Part shown: positions 25,312 through 33,973 of the stretch, piece after piece
How positions within the stretch are numbered: position 1 is the stretch's first letter
How the letters are laid out: each line of letters starts with the position of its first letter
Source: Streptomyces kronopolitis
GTDB taxonomy: Bacteria; Actinomycetota; Actinomycetes; Streptomycetales; Streptomycetaceae
Assembly: GCF_014646275.1 (NCBI RefSeq)
Contig: NZ_BMND01000002.1
Location: 1 to 64,000, forward strand
Direction: 5' to 3'
DNA length: 64,000 bases
Made by a program: the position numbers and the translations under genes
Notes under the pieces: generated by a model
The model's input: the letters and a program-made list of their open reading frames with translations, nothing else
What the model was told of the DNA's origin: nothing
Databases searched by the model: none

Positions 25312-27495
25312 ATGCCTACCGCATTCCCCCAGGGGACCCAGATGTCCCAGGAGCCTGAGAGGTCCCCGGGACCCCACAGCTCCCCGGGGGCCGCTCCTGT
25401 CCCCAGCTCTACCCGGCGGCGGGAGCGTGACGGCGGACGGCACGGCCGGGCGCCGTCCCCCGAGTCGGCCACCGATGCGGCGATACGGTCACGGCTGGTC
25501 AGGCTCGCCGCCGTGCCCTGCCTCCTCGTCGCCGTCGTCTGCACCGCGGCCGCCGCGTTCGTGGTGGAGTCCGGCGGCGCCCGGCTGACCGGGCGGGAAG
25601 GCGTGGTGCTGGCCGGCGCGCTCGCTCTGGTCTGCGTCATCGTGCTGACCGCGGCCGCCGCCGCCCACGCCGAGTCCCGCGCCGCCGTGGCCCGCTACGA
25701 CCGGCTCCGCGAGGTCTGCTCCCGCAGCCAGTCCGACCTCTACGCCCTGCTGGACCGGGTGCGGCAGGGCGAATGGCTCCAGCGCCGCGAACCCGACACG
25801 ACTCCCGCGCCCACCGGCGACACCCTCGACCTGCTCGCCCACGAGGTCGCCGCCGCCGGCCGGGCCGCCGAGTCCGCCGTCATCGACGCGGTCGCCATCG
25901 CCCGCAGCAACGCCAGCGGCAGCGAACAGAAGGTCGAGGTCTTCGTGAACCTCGCCCGCCGGCTGCAGTCCCTGGTCCACCGCGAGATCGAGCTGCTGGA
26001 CGAGCTGGAGAACCAGGTCGAGGACCCGGACCTGCTCAAGGGCCTCTTCCACGTCGACCATCTGGCCACCCGCATCCGCCGGCACGCCGAGAACCTCGCC
26101 GTGCTCGGCGGCGCCATCTCGCGCCGCCAGTGGAGCCGCCCGGTGTCCCTGACCGAGGTACTGCGCTCCTCGATCGCCGAGGTCGAGCAGTACCCGAGGA
26201 TCAAGCTGGTGCCGCCGATCGAGGGCACCCTGCGCGGCCACGCCGTCGCCGACGTCATCCATTTGCTCGCCGAACTCGTCGAGAACGCCTCGATCTACTC
26301 CGCCCCGCAGACCCCGGTGCTGCTGCGCGCGCAGCTCGTCACCGCCGGACTCGCGGTCGAGGTCGAGGACCGCGGGCTGGGGATGTCGGCGGACGAGCAG
26401 CGCCGGATGAACGGGCTGCTGGCGGACCCCGAACACGTCGATGTCGCCGAGCTGTTGAGCGACGGCCGCATCGGGCTGTTCGTGGTCTCCTCGCTCGCCC
26501 GGCGGCATGGCATCGTTGTCCGGCTGCAGAGCAACATCTACGGCGGCGTCCAGGCCGTCCTGATCGTGCCCCAGGCGCTGCTCGGCGCCGAACCGGCCGC
26601 GGGGGAGAGCGGTGATGCGGACGCGTCGTCCGCCGACTCCCCGGACACCGGGCCGGCGCCGGCGCACGACGGGAGCGACGGCACCGGATACACCGACACC
26701 CGCGAGACCGGCCCGGCCCGGCACGCCCGCCGGGACCACCATGAGCCCCATGACCGGTACGAGCCCCATGACCGGTACGACCTCCACGACCCGTACGACC
26801 TCCGCGACCGGCACGAGCCTCACGACCGGCACGACGTTCCCGACCGCGGTGACCACCGTGAGCCCGCGGCCGACGATTCGTGGACGGTGGCCGTCCCCCG
26901 CCCCGTCCCCGCCCAGGACCACGCGCTCGACCTGACGCCGCGCGGCTACGACGACCGTACGGACGGGATTCCGGCGCCCACCCCCGTCTCCGCCGAGCCC
27001 GGGCCCGACTCCGGCGCCGCCCGTCGCCGGCTCGTTCACGCCTCCGGCGTCCGCACCCCTGAAGTCCCCATGGCCGACGCCCAGTTGCCCGAGCCGCACC
27101 CCCGCGAGCTCGCTCCCGCCGACCGCCCGGCCGACCCCGGCCCGGTCGTGCTGCCGCCCGCGCCACCGGTGGTGGACAACAGCGCCCGCCCCCGACTGCC
27201 CCGGCGGCGCAAGCAGACCCATCTCGTCCCCGAGTTGCGCGGCGAGCCCATCCTGCCGTCCGCCACCCGCCGGACCGGCCCCGAACCCGAGCACGACCCC
27301 GGCCTGATGGCCGCCTTCCGGCGCGGATTCAGCCTCGCCGACGACTGCTACGCCGGCGACACCGGCGAGCACCTCATCCCCCCGGCCCAGGGCGGCGACA
27401 CCGCCGCCCCGGCCGGCAACGACCTTCTCTACGACCGTGACCACGACGCCCCGATGGCCCGCCCCCGAGGAGACGACCGCAACCATGGTGAGTGA
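25312..27495 (+). CDS. Conservon sensor-kinase-like protein (CvnA type)
   Basis: 727 aa. Two membrane helices are at about 63-85 and 97-118. A linker leads to an HATPase_c domain with N-box LVENASIYSAPQTPVLL near 322, DRGLGMS near 354 and DGRIGLFVVSSLARRHG near 387. The C-terminal 300 residues are disordered. They include a tandem stretch rich in His, Asp, Arg and Tyr (repeats such as DRHEPHDRHD, about residues 477-520). CvnA proteins resemble nitrate-sensing histidine kinases and dock CvnB, C and D at the membrane. ATG 25312 follows CCGGAGGGCG. It overlaps cvnB by 11 nt. Confidence 0.93.
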   Translation: MPTAFPQGTQMSQEPERSPGPHSSPGAAPVPSSTRRRERDGGRHGRAPSPESATDAAIRSRLVRLAAVPCLLVAVVCTAAAAFVVESGGARLTGREGVVLAGALALVCVIVLTAAAAAHAESRAAVARYDRLREVCSRSQSDLYALLDRVRQGEWLQRREPDTTPAPTGDTLDLLAHEVAAAGRAAESAVIDAVAIARSNASGSEQKVEVFVNLARRLQSLVHREIELLDELENQVEDPDLLKGLFHVDHLATRIRRHAENLAVLGGAISRRQWSRPVSLTEVLRSSIAEVEQYPRIKLVPPIEGTLRGHAVADVIHLLAELVENASIYSAPQTPVLLRAQLVTAGLAVEVEDRGLGMSADEQRRMNGLLADPEHVDVAELLSDGRIGLFVVSSLARRHGIVVRLQSNIYGGVQAVLIVPQALLGAEPAAGESGDADASSADSPDTGPAPAHDGSDGTGYTDTRETGPARHARRDHHEPHDRYEPHDRYDLHDPYDLRDRHEPHDRHDVPDRGDHREPAADDSWTVAVPRPVPAQDHALDLTPRGYDDRTDGIPAPTPVSAEPGPDSGAARRRLVHASGVRTPEVPMADAQLPEPHPRELAPADRPADPGPVVLPPAPPVVDNSARPRLPRRRKQTHLVPELRGEPILPSATRRTGPEPEHDPGLMAAFRRGFSLADDCYAGDTGEHLIPPAQGGDTAAPAGNDLLYDRDHDAPMARPRGDDRNHGE

Positions 27496-27934
27496 TGTGC
27501 GTGCGCAGGCGCATTCGCAACTGCAAGGAAGCCAGCACACCGACCTGTCCTGGCTGCTGACCGGGCTCGTCCAGCGTGTGCCGCACGCCCGCAGTGCGCT
27601 GCTGCTGACCTCGGACGGCCTGGTCAAGGCCGCCCACGGCTTCGACCCGGACAGCGCCGACCACATGGCGGCCCTGTCCTCCGGCCTCTACTCCCTCGCC
27701 CGCAGCGCGGGGGTGCGCTTCGGGGAGGGCGACGACGTCCTCCAGGTCGTCGTCGAGCTGGAGTCCACCTTCCTGTTCGTCTCCACCGCCGGATCCGGCG
27801 CCTGCCTGGCCGTGCTCGCCGGCCGGGAAGCCGATGTGGCGGTCCTGGGCTACGAGATGTCGATGCTGGTCAAGAGCGTCCGCCCGTACCTGTCCACGCC
27901 CGCCCGCCACCAGGCCCCCGCGGGTGGTCGATGA
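27485..27934 (+). CDS. Roadblock/LC7 protein (CvnB type)
   Basis: 149 aa. The Roadblock fold is clear: DLSWLLTGLVQRVPHARSAL, LLTSDGLVKAAHGF, then the FLFVSTAGSGACLAVLA strand. In conservons this protein interacts with the small GTPase and likely acts as its regulator. ATG 27485 overlaps the end of the kinase-like gene; GAGGAG lies 11 nt upstream. Its TGA overlaps the start of the DUF742 gene (ATGA). Confidence 0.95.
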   Translation: MVSDVRAQAHSQLQGSQHTDLSWLLTGLVQRVPHARSALLLTSDGLVKAAHGFDPDSADHMAALSSGLYSLARSAGVRFGEGDDVLQVVVELESTFLFVSTAGSGACLAVLAGREADVAVLGYEMSMLVKSVRPYLSTPARHQAPAGGR

Positions 27935-28335
27935 CCATGGCCGTGCGTCGCCGACGGCGGCAGGGCGGGGAACCCTGGTACGACGACGCGGCGGGCCGGC
28001 TGGTCCGCCCGTACACCATCAGCAACGGCCGCACCCGTCCGACGGCGCACTTCGACCTGCTGACGATGGTGATGGCCACCGGCCGGCGGCCCGTCTCCTG
28101 CCAGGGGCCCGACTACGCCCAGGTGCTGGGGCTGTGCGGCGGGCCGGTCTCCGTGGCGGAGATCGCCGCCCACATACGGCTGCCCGCCGTGGTCACCAAG
28201 GTGCTCCTCGCCGACCTCGTCGACTGCGGGGCGCTCACCGCGCGGGCCCCCGCGGCCGTTTCGGCAGGGGCCGCGTCCCGTACCGACCGAGCCCTGCTGG
28301 AGGCGGTGTTGAATGGACTTCGCAAACGACTGTGA
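27931..28335 (+). CDS. DUF742 protein (CvnC type)
   Basis: 134 aa. The motif EPWYDDAAGRLVRPYTISNG and the winged-helix-like PVSVAEIAAHIRLPAVVTKV then LLADLVDCGAL are the DUF742 signature. A basic VRRRRR stretch opens it. The role is third component of the conservon complex; its biochemical function is not established. It overlaps cvnB by 4 nt and cvnD by 23 nt. Confidence 0.95.
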   Translation: MTMAVRRRRRQGGEPWYDDAAGRLVRPYTISNGRTRPTAHFDLLTMVMATGRRPVSCQGPDYAQVLGLCGGPVSVAEIAAHIRLPAVVTKVLLADLVDCGALTARAPAAVSAGAASRTDRALLEAVLNGLRKRL

Positions 28336-28933
28336 CCTCCCGGCCCCGGGGGATCCCGGGGCCGATGTCTTCCCCACCGCGCTCAAGATCCTGATCGCGG
28401 GCGGCTTCGGCGTCGGCAAGACGACCTTCGTCGGAGCGGTCAGCGAGATCGAGCCGCTCAGCACGGAAGAGCTGCTCACCCAGATCAGCGTCGGCACCGA
28501 CGATCTGGCGGGTGTCGAGGACAAGAGCACCACCACCGTCGCCATGGACTTCGGGCGGATCACCCTCAGCCCCGCGCATCTGCTCTACCTCTTCGGGACG
28601 CCCGGGCAGCAGCGCTTCTGGTTCATGTGGGACGAGCTGTCCAACGGCGCGCTCGGCGCGGTGATCCTCGCCGACACCCGGCGGCTGGACCAGTGCTTCG
28701 GCGCCGTCGACTTCTTCGAACGGCGCGGCATCCGCTTCATCGTCGCCGTCAACGAGTTCGACGGCGCCTACCACTACGCACCGGACGAGGTCCGCAGCGC
28801 GATAGACCTCTCCCCGGACGTCCCCGTCGTGCTCTGCGACGCCCGACGGAGCAGCTCGGCGACCCGCGTCCTGGTGGCACTCGTCCAGCATCTGCTCACC
28901 CCCGCCCTCGCCGCGACCCCGGAGCTGCCATGA
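28313..28933 (+). CDS. Conservon small GTPase (CvnD type)
   Basis: 206 aa Ras-like GTP-binding protein. The P-loop GGFGVGKT is at residues 30-37, the switch II region LFGTPGQQRFWFMWDEL near 93-108, and an NEFD variant of the NKxD specificity motif near 149. Conservon GTPases often show such altered motifs. It is probably the switch that the membrane kinase-like protein and Roadblock protein control. ATG 28313 lies within the end of the DUF742 gene. Confidence 0.94.
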   Translation: MDFANDCDLPAPGDPGADVFPTALKILIAGGFGVGKTTFVGAVSEIEPLSTEELLTQISVGTDDLAGVEDKSTTTVAMDFGRITLSPAHLLYLFGTPGQQRFWFMWDELSNGALGAVILADTRRLDQCFGAVDFFERRGIRFIVAVNEFDGAYHYAPDEVRSAIDLSPDVPVVLCDARRSSSATRVLVALVQHLLTPALAATPELP

Positions 28934-29535
28934 ACCACCCCGCCTCCCGCGTTCCCTACACCTCCTACGACCCGACCCGGCATCTGCTGCTCACCCCGCA
29001 GGACGATGAGGCCCCCGCCCGCGTCGCCCGGCTGCGCGCGCTGGGGATCGGCGAGTCGCCGCTGCCGGCGTTCGACGAGTTCGCCCGCAAGCTCGCCCGG
29101 ACCACCCGCGCGCCGTACTCGATGGTCAACTTCATCGACGAGCGGCGGCAGTACTTCGCCGGCCTCTACACGCCCGACCAGGACCGGGCCGTCGAGCTGG
29201 GCCCGGCGCCGGCCAGCGCACAGCCGGGCCGGGTGATGGACCGCGACCATGGCTACTGCCCGCATGTCATCGTCCGCCGCAAGGCCCTGGTGCTGGAGGA
29301 CGTCTGTGACTATCCGCGGTTCGCCGGCAACCCCGTCGTCGACGAGATCGGCATCCGCTCCTACCTCGGTGCGCCGCTGATCGACCGTACGGGGATGGCG
29401 CTGGGCACCGTCTGCGTCGTGGACCTCGAACCGCGCCCCTGGGGGCGGGAGGGGCTGGAGACCATCAAGGCGATGGCGGCCGAACTCGTCGAGCAGATCC
29501 ACAGCATGGAGGCGCAGCACACCGACGCGCCCTGA
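28930..29535 (+). CDS. GAF-domain protein in the fifth conservon position
   Basis: 201 aa. One GAF domain covers about residues 50-190 (SMVNFIDERRQYFAGLY, GYCPHVIVRRKALVLEDVCD, IRSYLGAPLIDRTGMALGTV). Nothing is fused to it. The Cys in HGYCPHV and the Asp-Tyr-Pro-Arg-Phe segment are normal for this GAF type. ATG 28930 overlaps the GTPase stop (ATGA), making it part of the conservon operon. In S. coelicolor some conservons carry a cytochrome P450 here. It may sense a ligand for, or be a target of, the GTPase. Confidence 0.9.
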   Translation: MNHPASRVPYTSYDPTRHLLLTPQDDEAPARVARLRALGIGESPLPAFDEFARKLARTTRAPYSMVNFIDERRQYFAGLYTPDQDRAVELGPAPASAQPGRVMDRDHGYCPHVIVRRKALVLEDVCDYPRFAGNPVVDEIGIRSYLGAPLIDRTGMALGTVCVVDLEPRPWGREGLETIKAMAAELVEQIHSMEAQHTDAP

Positions 29536-29653
29536 TCCGCCCGCTCCCGGCCCCGGCGCCCGGCGTACGGCCCTTGTGCCGGACGGCCGGCCCGGGGCCG
29601 TCGCATGGGCTCCGGGCCGGTGGCGGCCGCGACTCGGGGACGCGGCCGGCCGC

Positions 29654-30973
29654 TCAGGTCCGTCCGGTGCACCACGGCTGCCGGGGCGACTCTCCCGTGC
29701 GCTGCACCGGCACCGTGGCCGCGGCGTCCTCACCCGGCACCAACGGCGCCGGGTCCGCGGCGGGCTCGTCCTCCGGCCACTCCGAGGGCTCCAGCCGCAG
29801 CAGGTCCGCCAGGCGCCGGGACCACTCGCCGTGCGCCCGGCCCAGGGCCAGCTCGCCCAGGCGCAGCAGCTGGATGTCGGAGGTGCCGGCCGGCGCGAAG
29901 ATGTGGTGGGCGTCCCGCAGAAAGCGCTCGATCGGCCGGTCGGTGAACAGCCCGCACCCGGCATGGATGTCCATCGCGTCGCGCGCCGACTCCAGCGCGG
30001 ACTCCACATTGACCAGCTTGGCGTTCATCAACTCCGCGTCGCACGGCTGCCCTTGGTCGAGCAGGTGCACCGCGTGATAGGCCGACAGCCGGGCCAGCAG
30101 CAGCCGCGACTGGATCCGGCCGAGCTTGAGCTTGACGGTGCTCAGATCGGCCAGCGGCTTGCCGTAGCGCTGCCGCTCGGCGCAGAAGGCGGTCGTCTCC
30201 TCCAGCACCGCCTGATGGATCCCCAGGGAGACGGCCGTGAGGTTCGGGCGTCCGTACAGCACGCTGGAGGAGTAGGCGACGGAGAGTCCGTCGCCCTCCC
30301 GGCCCAGCAGATTCGCCGCCGGGACGCGGCAGTTGTCGAAGAACAGCTCACCGAAACTGAAGCCGTGCAGCCCCATCGCGGGCCGCTGCTCGCCCACCCG
30401 GAAGCCCGGGCTGTCGGACTCGACGAGGAAGGCCGACAGGCCCCTGGACCCCTCGCCGGTGCGCACCACCACGCCGTGCAGATCGCCGACGTGGCTGTTG
30501 CCGACGTAGATCTTGCGGCCGTTGAGGAGGTAGTCGTCGCCGTCGCGGACCGCGGTGGAGGCCATGCCCAGCACATGGCTGCCGGACTGCGGTTCGGTGA
30601 CGGCGATGGTCGGCAGGCAGTCGCCGGAAGCTATCGCGGGCAGCCAGGTCTTCTTCTGCTCCTCGCTGCCGAAGTGGACGATCTTCGCCACCCCCAGCTG
30701 GGAGGCCTGCACCATGGCGCCCATCGCGGCGCTCACCCGGGACAGCTCCTCGATGATGAGGGTCTTGGCGACGTGCCCGGCGCCCATGCCGCCGTAGGCG
30801 CGGTGCACGGTGGCTCCTATCCACCCCTGACGGGCGATCAGGCGCGAGAGATCGCGGCACACGGAACGGTTCTCCTCCATCTCCGCAATCCGGGGGCGGA
30901 CCTCCCTTTCGGCGAAATCCCGCACCCGGCTGCGGAGTGCCTCGTGTCTCTGGTCCGTGAAATAGCCATGCAA
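29654..30973 (-). CDS. Acyl-CoA dehydrogenase
   Basis: 439 aa from TTG 30973, which has a strong GGAGGAGGGG upstream; an in-frame GTG at 31033 lacks one and lies within a hairpin. The sequence matches the FAD-dependent family: TIAVTEPQSGSHVLGMAS, the DDYLLNGRKIYVGNSHVGDL segment and a C-terminal HAGCGLFTDRPIERFLRDA. The last 45 residues are an acidic Pro/Ala tail. The substrate acyl chain is unknown; such stand-alone enzymes often serve polyketide or secondary lipid pathways. The neighbours give no pathway. Confidence 0.88.
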   Translation of the reverse strand: MHGYFTDQRHEALRSRVRDFAEREVRPRIAEMEENRSVCRDLSRLIARQGWIGATVHRAYGGMGAGHVAKTLIIEELSRVSAAMGAMVQASQLGVAKIVHFGSEEQKKTWLPAIASGDCLPTIAVTEPQSGSHVLGMASTAVRDGDDYLLNGRKIYVGNSHVGDLHGVVVRTGEGSRGLSAFLVESDSPGFRVGEQRPAMGLHGFSFGELFFDNCRVPAANLLGREGDGLSVAYSSSVLYGRPNLTAVSLGIHQAVLEETTAFCAERQRYGKPLADLSTVKLKLGRIQSRLLLARLSAYHAVHLLDQGQPCDAELMNAKLVNVESALESARDAMDIHAGCGLFTDRPIERFLRDAHHIFAPAGTSDIQLLRLGELALGRAHGEWSRRLADLLRLEPSEWPEDEPAADPAPLVPGEDAAATVPVQRTGESPRQPWCTGRT

Positions 30974-31419
30974 GACGAGCCCCTCCTCCGCGATCTTCTC
31001 CGTGCCGGCCGCGCACCTGCCTCGGGACGGCACCGGCGGTGCCGTCTGCAGTGAACGTTCCGGAACGTGAGCTATCGCTTACCCCGTGCAATACCCGTTG
31101 GCATACCTACTCCGGGCCGCACGAAACATCAACTGGCGGCGTTCCGACGCAGAGTTGGCGCACTCGGGAGAGCCGCACCACCCCTGGTTCGACGATGCCC
31201 CGGGTACGGCTCCGAGGCCTCCGGAATCGCGCCACCCCACGCCTCCCCGACCCCTCGCGGAGCGGCCGCGGCGACCCGGTGCGCGGCGCCCCGGCTCTGC
31301 GCGCGGCGCTGCCGTCGGGGCCGCGCCACCGCGCGCGTCCCATGGCGTGCCCGCGCCCGGCGCGGAAGAGTGGGCGCCGAGACCGTCAGCCACCGCCCCG
31401 GCAGTCAGGAGACGACGCC
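30974..31419. promoter_or_regulatory. Divergent regulatory region with hairpin and palindrome
   Basis: 446 nt between the divergent dehydrogenase and hydrolase genes. A 9-bp hairpin (GACGGCACC/GGTGCCGTC) spans 31026-31046 in the dehydrogenase leader. A perfect 14-bp palindrome ACGTTCCGGAACGT sits at 31055-31068, 82 nt from the TTG start, and is a likely operator. AT-richer DNA at 31070-31160 could hold promoters for both genes. A frame starting GTG 31086 is rejected as a gene. Confidence 0.55.
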
Positions 31420-32343
31420 ATGCAGGCCATGCAGCCAGCTGTCCACCAGGCCCCGGACGGCGCCCGGATCGCCACCTATACCTGGCTCCCGGAGTCCGGC
31501 CGTCCGCGTGCCCTCGTCCAGATCGCCCACGGCGCCGCCGAACACGGCAGGCGCTACGACCGCTTCGCCCGCTTCCTGACCGGCCACGGCTATGGCGTGC
31601 TCGCCTCCGACCACCGGGGGCACGGCGCCACCGCCCCCTCCACCGGTGGCCGCGGGGTGGTCGGCGAGGACTCCTGGCGGGCGATCGTCGGCGACCTCAA
31701 GAGCATCGGCGACCACGCGGCCGCCGCCCACCCCGGCGTCCCCCTGGTCCTGCTCGGCCACAGCATGGGCTCGCTGCTGGCCCGCGACTACGCCCAGGAG
31801 TACGGCGCCGACCTCGCCGGGCTGATCCTCACCGGCACCTTCCGGACCCTGCCCGGCCTGGACATCGAGGGGGCCGTCGCCGAACTGGAGGCGGAGGCCG
31901 CCGAGCACGGCCGCGGCGCGCTGTCGGCCTTCATCCCGCGCACCTTCCGCTCCTTCAATGACGCCTTCCCGCACCGCACCGGCTTCGAGTGGCTCTCCCG
32001 CGACACCGCCGAGGTGGACGCCTACGTCGCCGACGAGGACTGCGGCTTCCCGTTCTGCGCCGGGCTGGCCCTCGACTGGGTGCGCGCCATCCGCAAGATC
32101 AACGACCCGGGCAACCTCGCCCGCATCCCGCGCGGGCTGCCCGTCCATGTCGCCGTCGGCGCTTTGGACCCCTGCCACCAGGGGATGACCCTGGTCCATG
32201 AACTCCTGGAGGACTTCCGCTACCTGGGCACCCGCGATCTGACCTGGCGGGCCTACCCGGACGCCCGCCACGAGATCCTCAACGAGACCCATCGCGACGA
32301 GGTCCAGGACGACCTGCTGGCCTGGCTCGACAAGCGCATCTGA
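31420..32343 (+). CDS. Alpha/beta hydrolase, monoacylglycerol lipase/lysophospholipase type
   Basis: 307 aa. The oxyanion motif QIAHGAAEHGRRYDRFARFL and VLASDHRGHGAT match the Hydrolase_4 (lysophospholipase) group. The nucleophile is S115 in GHSMGS. The triad Asp lies in VGALDPCHQG near 248 and the His in YPDARHEILNE near 285. No signal peptide, so it is cytoplasmic. It probably cleaves monoacylglycerols or lysophospholipids. ATG 31420 follows AGGAG. Confidence 0.92.
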   Translation: MQAMQPAVHQAPDGARIATYTWLPESGRPRALVQIAHGAAEHGRRYDRFARFLTGHGYGVLASDHRGHGATAPSTGGRGVVGEDSWRAIVGDLKSIGDHAAAAHPGVPLVLLGHSMGSLLARDYAQEYGADLAGLILTGTFRTLPGLDIEGAVAELEAEAAEHGRGALSAFIPRTFRSFNDAFPHRTGFEWLSRDTAEVDAYVADEDCGFPFCAGLALDWVRAIRKINDPGNLARIPRGLPVHVAVGALDPCHQGMTLVHELLEDFRYLGTRDLTWRAYPDARHEILNETHRDEVQDDLLAWLDKRI

Positions 32344-32386
32344 GCCCGATGCCGGGGGCGGGGGCTTGTGTGCGGAACCGGGGGCC

Positions 32387-32414
32387 GGGGGCCCGTGTGC
32401 GGAACCGGGCCCCC
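32387..32414. terminator. Bidirectional terminator
   Basis: GGGGGCCCG at 32387-32395 pairs with 32406-32414 around a 10-nt loop, between converging genes. The phrase GTGTGCGGAACCGGG is also repeated here (from 32369 and from 32395), a short direct duplication. Confidence 0.7.
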
Positions 32415-32483
32415 GCCGCCGGCGCCCCGCCCGTCGCCGTCGGGTGTCATCCGGCGGGGCCGGGCCGGGCCGCCCTCTGCGGG

Positions 32484-32777
32484 TCAGACCTTCCCGGGGT
32501 GGAAGACGTCCTGCTCGATGAGGATCTTGTCGATCCGGGCCTTGTCCACCCGGTTCGTCACCTCCGCGACCTCCTGGCGGTCGCGGACGCACTTGGCCAG
32601 GGTGAAGGCCGAGGACACCACGAAAACCAACCCGAGGGCGAGAAAGCCGCGCTCCCAGGGCCCCACGGGCAGCCGGGTGATCCCGATCATCAGCGCCACC
32701 AGGGAGAGTCCGAAGGAGATCGCGGACTGCACGAAGAAGGCCGTGGTCGTCGGCCGCTGAATCGATGGAGTGGTCAT
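32484..32777 (-). CDS. YiaA/YiaB-type two-helix membrane protein
   Basis: 97 aa from ATG 32777. Two membrane helices are evident: about residues 10-32 (AFFVQSAISFGLSLVALMIG) and 42-62 (GFLALGLVFVVSSAFTLAKC). A C-terminal CVRDRQEVAEVTNRVDKARI follows the family pattern. The YiaAB domain has no known function. Upstream in-frame codons exist back to 32984 but run through DNA without coding character. No strong ribosome-binding site precedes the ATG. Confidence 0.87.
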   Translation of the reverse strand: MTTPSIQRPTTTAFFVQSAISFGLSLVALMIGITRLPVGPWERGFLALGLVFVVSSAFTLAKCVRDRQEVAEVTNRVDKARIDKILIEQDVFHPGKV

Positions 32778-32941
32778 GTGCGTAGCGTGCGGGCGCGGTG
32801 ACAGGGGCGCATGAGTACGGGTACTCATCTCGCCGACCGGCCAGGTGGGGCCGCGCGCCACGAAATGGCAGCACCCACCCTCTGACATGCGGTATTGTTC
32901 TCGTGCGCGGTCAGCCGGGACATCCCGGCCGGAACGGGCAT

Positions 32942-33015
<74 letters not shown>

Positions 33016-33033
33016 CTTGTTTTTCGCAGGTCG

Positions 33034-33065
33034 GAGGTCGTTTCCCTGTAAGGGGGAGCGGCCTC
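33034..33065 (+). terminator. tRNA terminator
   Basis: A 14-bp stem with some G-U pairs (33034-33047 with 33052-33065) and a 4-nt loop is followed by TTTCG, 19 nt after the tRNA. Confidence 0.75.
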
Positions 33066-33484
33066 TTTCGCATGTCTGCCTGCCGCGTGTCTGTCCGCTC
33101 ACCCGCGGCGCGGGGAGAGGAGCCGGTCCTGTCTCGTGGGGCATCCGGCCGCTTCGCCCGGGGTTGCGGGCCATCGGGTATCCGTGTCCGTGTCGTCGTG
33201 AGGGGCGGTGACCGTGGCGCGTGCCCGGCGCCCGCTTCCGCGAGATGCGGATGAACTTCGCGCTCCGCGGTGTTGGTTGGGGTGCGGTGCCGGCTGACCG
33301 TCCGTCGGGTCGCTTTTGTTCACGCTCTGTATGACCGCACTGCCACTCAACTCCCGGTTAAGTCGGTCGGCCCCTACTGTCTGTAAGTGGACTGGTGCAC
33401 GGTGTTCCCGGCGTGCCACTATGGGGGCGATAATTCCAGTGCCTTAACTGTTCGTTGGGCTCGGTCGATGGGGGGACGGTGGGC
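33066..33484. promoter_or_regulatory. Region upstream of the EspR-like operon
   Basis: 419 nt with no convincing gene. The last 190 nt are clearly AT-richer than the surroundings (for example GGTCGCTTTTGTTCACGCTC near 33309, and GGGGCGATAATTCCAGTGCCTTAACTG near 33424 in two pieces). The promoter of the following operon probably lies in 33300-33450. A partial duplicate of the tRNA 3' end, which would betray an attachment site, was looked for and not seen. Confidence 0.45.
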
Positions 33485-33973
33485 ATGAGCGTGGGGGGCG
33501 ACAGCCGATCCAAGGGGGCGGGCAGCGCGCTCGCGGAGCGGCTCAACCATCTCTTCGCGAACATGCACCCGCCCGGCGCCCCGTACACCAACGCCTTCGT
33601 GGCCGAGGAGATCAGCGGGGGAGCGGAGGAGTACGGCGGGGTCAAGGTGACCGAGCAGTATCTGTCGATGCTGCGCAACAGCAGGCGCACGAACCCGAGT
33701 CCGGAACTGCTGCGCGCGCTGGCCAAGTTCTTCGCGGTGCCGGTGGGCTATCTGCTGGGGGACCTCTCGCAGCCGCAGGCCGCGCGGGTGGAGGAGGAGG
33801 TGCGCTTCCTCGCCGCCATGCGCGATCAGCGGGTGCGCGCCATCGCCCTGCGCTCCGTCGGGCTGCCGCCGGAGGTGCAGGACAGCCTGACGACGATCAT
33901 CGGCCACTTCCGGGAGCAGATGAATCTGCCGGCCGATCCGCCGGAGCAGGGCGGTGACCGGCGCGGTGAGTGA
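33485..33973 (+). CDS. EspR-like helix-turn-helix regulator
   Basis: 162 aa. The plan follows mycobacterial EspR closely: ALAERLNHLFANMHPPGAPY, an HTH in which QYLSMLRNSRRTNPSPELLR is the recognition part (EspR has YLSQLRSGNRTNPS), ALAKFFAVPVGYLLGD, then a dimerising C-terminal helix set FLAAMRDQRVRAIALRSVGL. EspR is a nucleoid-type regulator of ESX-1 secretion and cell-wall genes. ATG 33485 was chosen after a G-rich site. The gene overlaps the peptidase gene by 20 nt, so the two should act together. Confidence 0.9.
   Translation: MSVGGDSRSKGAGSALAERLNHLFANMHPPGAPYTNAFVAEEISGGAEEYGGVKVTEQYLSMLRNSRRTNPSPELLRALAKFFAVPVGYLLGDLSQPQAARVEEEVRFLAAMRDQRVRAIALRSVGLPPEVQDSLTTIIGHFREQMNLPADPPEQGGDRRGE

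Noticed and set aside
25083..25358. Short frame upstream of the conservon
   Set aside because: No codon bias, no clear start site, and it runs into the conservon start region.
26740..26862. CRISPR-like repeats
   Set aside because: The repeats are imperfect, in frame, without unique spacers, and encode a His/Asp-rich linker.
31086..31961. Frame beginning QYPLAYLLRAARN upstream of and across the hydrolase gene
   Set aside because: The codon choice is unlike neighbouring genes and most of it overlaps the true hydrolase in another frame; I recognise no family.
32778..32941. N-terminal extension of the YiaAB protein to 32984
   Set aside because: The extra 69 residues overlap the tRNA start and do not look like protein; the family begins at the Met of 32777.
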